Positions 1 to 6,533 of a stretch of 64,000 bases of DNA are shown here, in pieces. Source of the stretch: an uncultured Bacteroidales bacterium (GTDB lineage Bacteria > Bacteroidota > Bacteroidia > Bacteroidales > Bacteroidaceae); contig CADCDP010000006.1 in NCBI GenBank assembly GCA_902800305.1, forward strand, positions 1-64,000, written 5' to 3'. Position numbers and translations under genes: made by a program. Each line of letters begins with the position of its first letter. Positions within the stretch are counted from its first letter, which is position 1. Below the pieces are notes generated by a model. It worked only from the letters and a program-made list of their open reading frames with translations, ran no database searches and had not been told where the DNA came from.

Positions 1-1
1 A

Positions 2-157
2 GAGCATGTGCGTGAGGCCAGCCCTAAACTCCTGATGCAGGGACTTGGCGAGGTGCTGAACGACACGAAGTCGAAGACCTTTGTCAAAAACAAACTCATT
101 AATGAGACATCCTCTGCGCTGGAGTTGTTCTCTGCTTTTCCATTGATTGTCAAATAG
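2..157 (+). CDS. C-terminal end of an unidentified protein (cut by window start)
   Basis: An open frame runs from the window edge to a TAG at 155-157 and gives the last 51 residues of a protein. The tail is mixed and charged (it starts EHVREASPKLL and ends SAFPLIVK), with no membrane segment and no motif I recognise. The gene starts outside the window, so its function cannot be judged. Its base composition is close to the window average, unlike the AT-rich gene that follows 47 bases later. Confidence 0.6.
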   Translation, partial: EHVREASPKLLMQGLGEVLNDTKSKTFVKNKLINETSSALELFSAFPLIVK

Positions 158-204
158 CATGATCTTAACAAGGATTATTAAATGGAAAATGGAAGGAAAA
201 TCGT

Positions 205-999
205 ATGTTTACAACCAATAAATCGAAAATTATGAGTAAGATAAATGCGTTTAATCAACAAACAATAGAGTCTTTAGCATATTATGTTTATGCTTTAATA
301 GATCCGAGAGATAATAGGATTTTCTATATAGGAAAAGGGAAAGGGAATAGGATTTTTCAACATGCAAAAGATGCTTTAGACAATAAAGATCAAAGTCTTA
401 AACTTGATATTATAAGAAGTATTTTAAGAGAAGGTAAACAAGTAGGTCTCTACATTTTACGGCACAATCTGACTGAAGATACTGCGTATGTTGTAGAATC
501 TGTACTTATTGACTTGCTTACATATAGCAAATTTAACAAGACAAATATATTGGCAAATATTGTTTCTGGTCATCATCAATGGGACGAGGGTATTAAAGAT
601 GTTGATGAAATTGATTCAATATACAACTGTATGAAAATAGAAGTAAATCAAAGGGATACATTGCTTTTAGTTAGTCTAAACAAAAGTTTTGACCAAGCAA
701 AAGCCAATGGAGTATATCGCAGAATTGACATTTATGAGGCTACTCGCAAGTACTGGAAAATCGGCAAGAGTGCACCTCAAAAGATTAAGTACGTGCTTGG
801 TGTATACAAAGGCGTTGTCCGCAGCGTAATAGAAATAACATCTTGGGAATGGACAGATGTAGCGGAAGATGGTACGAAGTTTAAGTCTGACCGCTGCATC
901 TTTGAAGGCAAACTACTCAATGATTCCACATATCTCAACAAAGATGTCTCTGACTATCCCTTTGGCAGTGGAGGAGCTGTAAGGTACATAAGTAAGTAA
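205..999 (+). CDS. LEM-3-like GIY-YIG domain protein
   Basis: 264 residues. The N-terminal part (about residues 25-110) reads as a GIY-YIG nuclease fold of the COG3680/LEM-3-like type: YYVYALIDPRDNRIFYIGKG supplies the two Tyr-rich strands and is followed by GNRIFQH. The C-terminal half (about 150-255) is a small mixed domain common to this family, containing a WKIGKSAP segment. The family is linked to DNA cleavage, but its bacterial role is not established. The start at 205 is preferred over ATG 232 because GGAAGG lies about 8 bases upstream. The gene is clearly more AT-rich than the rest of the window and is followed by a terminator, so it looks like a single-gene acquired unit. Confidence 0.8.
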   Translation: MFTTNKSKIMSKINAFNQQTIESLAYYVYALIDPRDNRIFYIGKGKGNRIFQHAKDALDNKDQSLKLDIIRSILREGKQVGLYILRHNLTEDTAYVVESVLIDLLTYSKFNKTNILANIVSGHHQWDEGIKDVDEIDSIYNCMKIEVNQRDTLLLVSLNKSFDQAKANGVYRRIDIYEATRKYWKIGKSAPQKIKYVLGVYKGVVRSVIEITSWEWTDVAEDGTKFKSDRCIFEGKLLNDSTYLNKDVSDYPFGSGGAVRYISK

Positions 1000-1016
1000 A
1001 TTCCAATTTATCTTAC

Positions 1017-1053
1017 ACAAAAGCGAGGTCACACGACTTCGCTTTTTGTTTTT
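1017..1053 (+). terminator. Rho-independent terminator after the GIY-YIG gene
   Basis: AAAAGCGA and TCGCTTTT form an 8-bp stem followed by TTTTTGTTTTTT, 18 bases after the stop codon. Confidence 0.75.
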
Positions 1054-1139
1054 TCCATGTGGGACTTCTTGTGAACATTACAAAAAAGCGTCTTTTAATG
1101 CTATGATTCATCTTTTCAAGATTGATAACAGAACAAGCA

Positions 1140-1181
1140 AACCCACTGACTTTCAGCAGTTATTCCAAAGGTCAGTGGGTT
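1140..1181. other. Long hairpin, terminator-like
   Basis: ACCCACTGAC (1141-1150) is perfectly complementary to GTCAGTGGGT (1171-1180), and the flanking A/T bases extend the stem inward and outward. The loop is about 16-20 bases. It is followed by a weak T-rich stretch on the plus strand. It could end transcription from either side; no gene overlaps it. A further 8-bp inverted repeat (CATCTGCC at 1247-1254 and GGCAGATG at 1270-1277) lies between it and the small ORF at 1332. Confidence 0.5.
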
Positions 1182-1331
1182 GATTGTTCCCAAATTGTGT
1201 CACAGGTGCCATGATGGGAACATTAGATGTTTAGAACCAGTTGCACCATCTGCCCACCATCATGACTATGGCAGATGTGAACCACAATATGAAGAGGAAA
1301 TGAGCCTGGCGGCAGATGAATAGAAAAGACC

Positions 1332-1466
1332 ATGAATTTCTTAGCAGTTATATTTGCCAACCTCTTTACGAGTGATGACCCTGCCAAGACAGGTGGTGGA
1401 TGCCTAAAAGTACTCTTGGTGATTGGCGGTATCCTCTTGTTCATAGTCGTTTGTTGCCATCATTAA
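1332..1466 (+). CDS. Possible 44-residue single-span membrane protein
   Basis: A short frame opens just after an in-frame TGA (1317-1319). It encodes 44 residues: an N-terminal hydrophobic stretch MNFLAVIFANLF, a short polar linker TSDDPAKTGGG, then CLKVLLVIGGILLFIVVCC and HH. The Gly-rich hinge and clean hydrophobic segment look like a real small membrane protein rather than chance. There is no clear ribosome-binding site, and the 3' end overlaps the tail of the convergent hicB frame by 63 bases. I do not recognise a family. Translation is uncertain. Confidence 0.4.
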   Translation: MNFLAVIFANLFTSDDPAKTGGGCLKVLLVIGGILLFIVVCCHH

Positions 1467-1922
1467 CTGATATTTATCTCTACCCTCTTCCCTATCCCAT
1501 CGGCATGAGGTTTCACGTTCTACAATATGATGAGCTGTTATCAGAATTTGTTTCTTTTGTACTTTCCCGTTTTCAAAAGCCCCCTTATTAAAGAGATTTA
1601 ACTTTTCCTCCAAAGCATCTTTGATGTAGGCATTGATAGACAAGCCTGCTTGCAGGGCGAGCATAGCTATTTGCCGATGGATGGAGGGAGTGAGCCGCAC
1701 ATTCAGAACACCTGTATAACTCTTGTCTGGTGCTATACCCTCGTCTTCGCAATAAGCCAAATAGTCGTCCACTGCTTCATGGAATGCTGCTGTCAGTTCC
1801 TTTACACTCTCGCCCTCAAAGTTTACCAAACCGTTGATACCCTCAATCTTGCCATAGAACACCTTGTCTTTGTCGCTATAGGACACAGAACCCAAATAAC
1901 CCTTGTACGTCATTGTATTCAT
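1404..1922 (-). CDS. hicB: HicB-family antitoxin with an abnormal C-terminal extension
   Basis: The start is set at 1922 because AGGAGG lies 6-7 bases upstream of this ATG; a longer upstream frame has no such site. Residues 1-60 form the HicB RNase-H-like fold (YKGYLGSVSYSDKDKVFYGK, then FEGESVKELTAAFHEAVDDY). Residues about 72-105 form a ribbon-helix-helix DNA-binding segment (LNVRLTPSIHRQIAM, then SINAYIKDALEEKL). Usual HicB proteins end near here, at about 105-115 residues. This frame continues about 60 residues further through the 66-bp repeat (1546-1611) into charged, non-family sequence, so the tail looks acquired. HicB normally neutralises and represses HicA, but only a HicA remnant lies upstream. 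Confidence 0.7.
   Translation of the reverse strand: MNTMTYKGYLGSVSYSDKDKVFYGKIEGINGLVNFEGESVKELTAAFHEAVDDYLAYCEDEGIAPDKSYTGVLNVRLTPSIHRQIAMLALQAGLSINAYIKDALEEKLNLFNKGAFENGKVQKKQILITAHHIVERETSCRWDREEGRDKYQLMMATNDYEQEDTANHQEYF
1546..1611. repeat. 66-bp dispersed repeat, copy 1
   Basis: Matches 6216-6281 in the same orientation at 64 of 66 positions. Read on the minus strand, both copies encode KLNLFNKGAFENGKVQKKQI, and in both this lies in frame with a neighbouring coding remnant (hicB here, an HU-like tail at the other copy). Confidence 0.85.
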
Positions 1923-1957
1923 AATCGAATCCTCCTTCTTATTTGATAAAACCAGCA

Positions 1958-2037
1958 TTACTCTTCCAGCACCTGCTTCATAGCATATTCTTTCACGATA
2001 TTGCCAAGGTGTGGTTTGTGCAACATGATGGGTCGCT
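1958..2037 (-). pseudogene. hicA: HicA toxin remnant (C-terminal fragment)
   Basis: The minus-strand frame ending at 1958 reads KRPIMLHKPHLGNIVKEYAM and then KQVLEE. It matches the end of the Bacteroidales HicA type with an HKPHPGN...KEY..K.V.EEL pattern. An in-frame stop lies just upstream and no N-terminal part with the catalytic His and dsRBD-like start is present. At most 22 residues can be made, from ATG 2026. It lies 35 bases before hicB, the normal HicA-HicB order. The fragment begins right after a promoter -7 box, so a deletion seems to have joined promoter and gene end. Confidence 0.65.
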
Positions 2038-2038
2038 T

Positions 2039-2047
2039 GCAAATTTA
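2039..2047 (-). promoter_or_regulatory. Promoter -7 box for the hicA remnant/hicB
   Basis: TAAATTTGC on the minus strand fits the Bacteroidetes TAnnTTTG consensus and lies directly before the HicA fragment. The predicted start site is near 2033. Confidence 0.5.
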
Positions 2048-2121
2048 GCTGAATTTTAGTTGCCATCCTATCTTTTTTGTCTTTTTTCCAAAAAAATGCT
2101 TGAAATACAAAATATTCTTCG

Positions 2122-2130
2122 TACTTTTGC
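2122..2130 (+). promoter_or_regulatory. Promoter -7 box for the putative small RNA
   Basis: TACTTTTGC fits TAnnTTTG, about 6 bases before the first structured element. It is divergent from the hicAB promoter. Confidence 0.5.
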
Positions 2131-2135
2131 AACCA

Positions 2136-2300
2136 ATCACTAGCATTAGCCTCAGCGGAGGTGCTGGTGTGACATTATTGGTAAACTCATAGCGTTAGCT
2201 ATTCTCGGATTGTCGTGAAACGTGAGAAATTTCAATAGACAAGGAAATACCGAAGATTATACTAACGTCTGCGCGATAGCGCGGACGGGAATACTGTTTT
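2136..2300 (+). ncRNA. Putative structured small RNA
   Basis: No credible ORF lies here, but four helices can be drawn by eye. These are: CACTAGCA 2138-2145 with TGCTGGTG 2162-2169, enclosing CCTC/GAGG with an AGCG loop; ATAGC/GCTAT 2189-2202 with a GTTA loop; TCGG 2205-2208 with CCGA 2250-2253, stacked on TTGTC 2210-2214 with GACAA 2238-2242; and CGTCTGCGC 2266-2274 with GCGCGGACG 2279-2287 and a GATA loop, followed by a short TTTT tract. A promoter box precedes it, and a separate promoter (2409-2417) serves the next gene, so this is more likely an independent RNA than a leader. The family is unknown to me. Confidence 0.5.
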
Positions 2301-2408
2301 GATAGAAAAAAGATGTTTTGTGGGTGCTGGAAGCGTTATTTCTCACTTTTTCGAGGCGAATTGTTCATATTTTTATGCCGATTTGTTTGTGATATCTAAA
2401 TTATTCTC

Positions 2409-2417
2409 TAAATTTGC
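2409..2417 (+). promoter_or_regulatory. Promoter -7 box for the sensor gene pair
   Basis: TAAATTTGC fits TAnnTTTG 27 bases before the ATG at 2445, which predicts a very short leader. Confidence 0.55.
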
Positions 2418-2444
2418 AATCGATGAAGAACAAATCTGTATCTG

Positions 2445-3914
2445 ATGAAGAGAATAACTGAAAAACAATCCCGTCATTCGTTAACCACGCAAGTTGTGCT
2501 GTGGGTGGTCGGATTCGTGTCGATGCTCTTCGTCGCTGCCCTTTTTATCATGTTCCACCATGCCCGTAATTCTATCTATCAGGAGGCCATGGAGAAAGCC
2601 CGACAGACTTTGCGCACTACAGAGTTGCGCATTGACAACACCCTGAACGAGGTGGAAACGGCCACACGCAGCTGGCACTGGACAATTGAGAAGCGTTTGA
2701 ACAGGCCTGAAATTATGGACAGTCTTTGTCAGCAGTTGTTGAGAGAGAACCCTCACATTCAGAGCTGTACCCTCGCTTTCGAACCAGGTGTCTATCCGCA
2801 ATACGGTATCTACTACGAGGTGTATGCCCACCGTAACCCCGCTGATTCGACACAGATAGAAGTAACGGTGAACGGTGGAAAACAATTATATACACGTGAG
2901 AAATGGTACTTCATACCCTTACACCAAGAGAAACCTATCTGGATAGACCCTTATATCGATGTTGAACACGGAGAGACATCCATCATCACGTCCTATGGTA
3001 TGCCGTTGCACAACAAAGAAGGTGAACTGGTGGGCGTGTTGTCGGCACACATCTCGATGAAGTGGTTTGCCGACTTGGTGCTTTCGCTGCGACCATTCCC
3101 AAACTCACATGCCTCAGTGATGGGTACTGACGGACGCCTGATTATCCACCCTGACAGTACGCTCGAAGAGCATGAGGCCTTCTTTAATAAGGCTTTCAAC
3201 GAACCTACCAGCGAGGGACATCTGGCAGCCATATCCATGAAGACAGGCCACGTTGGACACAGCGAGATTCACATGGACGGCAAGCAGGACTTCATCTTCT
3301 ATCATCCCTTTGAAAATGCAGGATGGAGCGTGGCTATCGTATGCCCTGAGAGCGACATCTTTAGTTCCTACAACTCACTTTTGCGCTATACGATCATCAT
3401 CAGTCTCAGCGGCCTGTTGCTGCTGGCTCTATTCTGTTTCTTCATCACCCATCGCCAGTTGAAGCCGTTGCAGCGGTTGGTAGATGAAGCCCACCGTATG
3501 GCCGATGGTCAAATGGATGAGCCAGTGAAGAAAAGTAATCGTACTGACGAGGTGGGTTACGTGCAGAATACATTCCGACAGATGCAGCTGAGCATCGGCC
3601 AGCACATCGCTCAAATCACCCACCTGACCGATGTGCTTAGCCAGCGTAATGAAGACCTTAAAATGGCCTATGAACAGGCACGTGAAGCTGATCGTATGAA
3701 AGATGCCGTCATTCTGAACATGAGCGATCGTATGGAGCAATCAGTTAAGGTCATCCACACCACTATCGCCGATTTCCGACAGCATGCGACCGAAATGAAT
3801 GCCAAAGAATTCCGCCAGATGGCAGACAAGATAAAGGAACATACCGACATGACCACAGCTTTGTTGGACAATCTGCTCGACATCGCTGACAAAAAGAGAG
3901 GGAGACGCTTATGA
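2445..3914 (+). CDS. dCache-HAMP sensor protein lacking a functional kinase domain
   Basis: 489 residues. A first membrane segment (about 19-40) precedes a periplasmic dCache-type sensing region (about 45-310; features such as WIDPYID and GMPLHNKEGELVGVLSAHIS). A second membrane segment (about 313-335) leads into HAMP (336-390) and a coiled-coil, DHp-like tail. The H-box-like segment reads KDAVILNMSDRMEQSV: the phosphoacceptor His is replaced by Asp428, and no HATPase domain follows. The stop overlaps the start of the next kinase gene by 4 bases. It may act as a sensing or regulatory partner of that kinase. Its length and clean stop suggest a fixed form rather than fresh decay. Confidence 0.8.
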   Translation: MKRITEKQSRHSLTTQVVLWVVGFVSMLFVAALFIMFHHARNSIYQEAMEKARQTLRTTELRIDNTLNEVETATRSWHWTIEKRLNRPEIMDSLCQQLLRENPHIQSCTLAFEPGVYPQYGIYYEVYAHRNPADSTQIEVTVNGGKQLYTREKWYFIPLHQEKPIWIDPYIDVEHGETSIITSYGMPLHNKEGELVGVLSAHISMKWFADLVLSLRPFPNSHASVMGTDGRLIIHPDSTLEEHEAFFNKAFNEPTSEGHLAAISMKTGHVGHSEIHMDGKQDFIFYHPFENAGWSVAIVCPESDIFSSYNSLLRYTIIISLSGLLLLALFCFFITHRQLKPLQRLVDEAHRMADGQMDEPVKKSNRTDEVGYVQNTFRQMQLSIGQHIAQITHLTDVLSQRNEDLKMAYEQAREADRMKDAVILNMSDRMEQSVKVIHTTIADFRQHATEMNAKEFRQMADKIKEHTDMTTALLDNLLDIADKKRGRRL

Positions 3915-5833
3915 TAGAGATGAGAAAAAATATTCGCCAGTCACTCTCCACCAGACTCTGTCTCGACATCCTCTTTATCGTGGTGCTGGTGTTCTCGCTG
4001 TCACTCGGATTCCTCTATTGGCAGTCACGCAACATCATCCGTGAAGAGTCTATTGACGAGGCATCACACGTGCTCGACAATACAGCCCTGCGCGTCAAAG
4101 GATATATGGTAGAGTTGGAAACTGCCACACGCAACATCATTTGGCTCGTCAACCTTCACAACGAGAAAGACTCCCTGCTGAAGTACACTCATCGAATCGT
4201 TGCCAACCATCCCAACACAAATGGCTGCTCCATCACGATGGAACCCGATTTCTTCCCAGACGAAGAATACGGTTTCTCTGCCTATTCCGTTCGCCTTGAA
4301 GATTTAAGATCAGGAAAGGACTCTGTGGTCACCGTCCGTGAAGCCGATTACGACTATTATGACAAAGTGTGGTATAAGACGCCACGCCAAAAAAAGACCG
4401 CTTGCTGGGTGGATCCTTTCGATGACTACAATGCCGGAACGCTGTCAAGCCCAGAGATGATAGCATCCTACTGCATACCACTCAACGACCGACAGGGAAA
4501 CTTCGTGGGCGTCATCTCCACCGACCTATCGCTGAAGAGGCTTACAGAGACCATCACAGCAGAGCATCCATACCAGAATTCCTACTTCATGTTACTGGGA
4601 GCCGACGGACACTACTTTGTACACCCCGATACCACGAAACTGCTCAAGCAGACTATCTTCACAGGCGTTGACCCCAGAGAACACACCGACATCGTGGCAT
4701 TGGGATATGAGATGACCAACGGACGGACAGGACACATGGATGTCAAAATTAACGGAACGTCACACATCGTGCTCTACCGACCTCTCGAAGGCACCCAGTG
4801 GAGTATAGCGCTCGTTTGCCCCTCCAATGAACTGCTGCGTGGATACAACAGACTGAACTACATTTTGTTTCCTCTGCTCATTATCGGATTGTTATTGCTG
4901 GCAATGGGTTGCCACCGCATTGTGAAACACTTCACACAGCCTTTGGGACTGCTGGCAGCCGAACTGAGGCAGATAGGTCATGGCGACTATGAGAAACTCT
5001 TGCCACACAGTCAGCGCACAGACTTGATAGGCCAGTTGCAAAACAGTTTCTGCCAGATGCGGCAGAGCATCAGCCAACACATCCACGAAGCAGAGAAGAC
5101 GAAGCTGGAAACCGAGCAGCGCACCAAGGAACTCGAGCAAGCCACCCTGCTGGCGCGGCGAGCAAGTGAGCAGAAGACGCAGTTCATGCAAGACATTACG
5201 CACCAGATACATACACCACTCAACATCGTTCATGGATTCTCGCAGATATTGTGCGAAAGTGACACGATGTCTGGCGATGAGAAAAAGGAGATGGCCGAGA
5301 CCATGTACGTGCAGACCAACGCTCTCGACTATATGGTGAACAAATTGCTCACAGCATCGTATGTCGAGAGCCGTCAGACCATCATCACAGACGAAACCGT
5401 GGGCTGCAATATGTTGGCACACGAAGCCGTCGAAACAGCCAGCAGTCTGGTGCCACATACCGTGGAGATGCATCTTGACAGCCATGTGGGCGATGAACTG
5501 ACCCTTCAGACCAACCGTCACCATCTGCTCATCGTCCTCACAGAGTTGCTCGTCAACGCCCTCCACTTCACCAGCCAGGGCAGCATCACCATGCGCATCG
5601 AAGCCACAGACGATGTTGTGAACTTCATCGTCGAAGACACAGGGCCAGGCATTCCACTCGACAAGGGCGACTTCATCTTTGAGAAATTCACCAAGGTCGA
5701 TATGTTCACAGAAGGGCTTGGCCTCGGCTTGTTCCTTTGCCGTCGTGTCGTCATGCTGATGGGTGGCACCCTTACGCTCGACACTCAATACACCAGCGGC
5801 AACCGTTTCGTCGTGAGCCTCCCATTGAGGTGA
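3911..5833 (+). CDS. dCache-HAMP sensor histidine kinase
   Basis: 640 residues with the same layout as its upstream neighbour. There is a membrane segment (17-38), a dCache region (about 40-310, VDPFDDYN and CIPLNDRQGNFVGVIS), a second membrane segment (about 317-338), HAMP (about 340-395) and a coiled coil. The H-box has phosphoacceptor His431 (THQIHTPL). A full HATPase follows: N-box LTELLVNALHF, G1 VEDTGPGIP, F-box IFEKF and G2 GLGLGLF. An alternative start is ATG 3920 (MRKNIRQ); 3911 gives translational coupling to the upstream gene. No response regulator is next to it, so its output partner must lie elsewhere. The two genes appear to be a duplication in which only this copy kept catalysis. 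Confidence 0.88.
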   Translation: MIEMRKNIRQSLSTRLCLDILFIVVLVFSLSLGFLYWQSRNIIREESIDEASHVLDNTALRVKGYMVELETATRNIIWLVNLHNEKDSLLKYTHRIVANHPNTNGCSITMEPDFFPDEEYGFSAYSVRLEDLRSGKDSVVTVREADYDYYDKVWYKTPRQKKTACWVDPFDDYNAGTLSSPEMIASYCIPLNDRQGNFVGVISTDLSLKRLTETITAEHPYQNSYFMLLGADGHYFVHPDTTKLLKQTIFTGVDPREHTDIVALGYEMTNGRTGHMDVKINGTSHIVLYRPLEGTQWSIALVCPSNELLRGYNRLNYILFPLLIIGLLLLAMGCHRIVKHFTQPLGLLAAELRQIGHGDYEKLLPHSQRTDLIGQLQNSFCQMRQSISQHIHEAEKTKLETEQRTKELEQATLLARRASEQKTQFMQDITHQIHTPLNIVHGFSQILCESDTMSGDEKKEMAETMYVQTNALDYMVNKLLTASYVESRQTIITDETVGCNMLAHEAVETASSLVPHTVEMHLDSHVGDELTLQTNRHHLLIVLTELLVNALHFTSQGSITMRIEATDDVVNFIVEDTGPGIPLDKGDFIFEKFTKVDMFTEGLGLGLFLCRRVVMLMGGTLTLDTQYTSGNRFVVSLPLR

Positions 5834-5925
5834 TGTGGGCAACAAAAGGGGAGGTCGCAGAGTGCAACCTTCCCTTCTTCTTACATTACGTCAGTCCATT
5901 CTTCCATTTAATTTCTCATTCTTCT

Positions 5926-5947
5926 AAACTCTAAACTCTAAACTCTC
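5926..5947. repeat. Short 7-bp tandem tract
   Basis: About three copies of CTAAACT lie between the kinase gene and the HU-like remnant. This is one of several AT-rich 7-9-bp period tracts between genes in this window. Confidence 0.6.
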
Positions 5948-6281
5948 TTACCCTCCGAAGCCGCCACCGTCGTCAGGGTTTGGGGTAGGTGTGTTGCCAC
6001 CCTCGTTGTCATCAATCTCAGTGCCGTTGCCATTGTCGGTGTCGGTCTCCTCAGTCTCCACCTCGGTGCCCTTGGCGAGGGTAGCCACGTCGATGAAGTT
6101 GGCCTTCTTGAGGAACTCCTTCGAGCTGATGTTCTCCTCCTCCGTCTGGTCGGGCAGGAAACGGAGGCGCAGACCCGTGGCGAGGGAGTTGATGTTGAAC
6201 TTCTTCAGGTCTTTTATTTGCTTCTTTTGTACTTTCCCGTTTTCAAAAGCCCCCTTATTAAAGAGATTTAACTTTTTCTCC
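5948..6281 (-). pseudogene. C-terminal remnant of an HU-like DNA-binding protein
   Basis: A minus-strand frame ending TAA (5948-5950) reads KKFNINSLATGLRLRFLPDQ, then SSKEFLKKANFIDV and an acidic Gly-rich tail (GGGFGG). This resembles the end of Bacteroidales HU/IHF-like proteins with low-complexity tails. The N-terminal DNA-binding part is absent. Upstream the frame runs through the second copy of the 66-bp repeat and hits a stop near 6291. No start or ribosome site is seen, so I treat it as a fragment. The HU assignment rests on pattern only. Confidence 0.45.
6216..6281. repeat. 66-bp dispersed repeat, copy 2
   Basis: Direct repeat of 1546-1611 with two mismatches, at the upstream edge of the HU-like remnant. 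Confidence 0.85.
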
Positions 6282-6347
6282 GTTAAACTTTGTTAAAGGA
6301 AAAGATTTAGGGAGATTCGAAGACGAGGCATTTAGTTAAGTTGTGTT

Positions 6348-6356
6348 ATATTTGCA
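6348..6356 (+). promoter_or_regulatory. Promoter -7 box of the fasciclin-SusCD operon
   Basis: TATATTTGC fits TAnnTTTG. It predicts a leader of about 170 bases before the ATG at 6534. No other promoter of this kind was seen until the terminator at 24615. Confidence 0.55.
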
Positions 6357-6533
6357 AACTGAATTGACAGAGGCTATTTACAGGTTAAGGTTGAAGGGTT
6401 AAAGAGGCGGGCGCGAAGTGTGTCTATTGACGAAAAATCGACGAAAAAACCGCATGATTTGTAAACTGCAAAACTGTCAACTATAAACTTTACTAAACAT
6501 ATCTAATATATAAATAACAATATCTAAATCTGT

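Noticed and set aside
4892..5845. 317-codon minus-strand open frame
   Set aside because: Antisense to the catalytic half of the histidine kinase; composition and lack of motifs mark it as a shadow.
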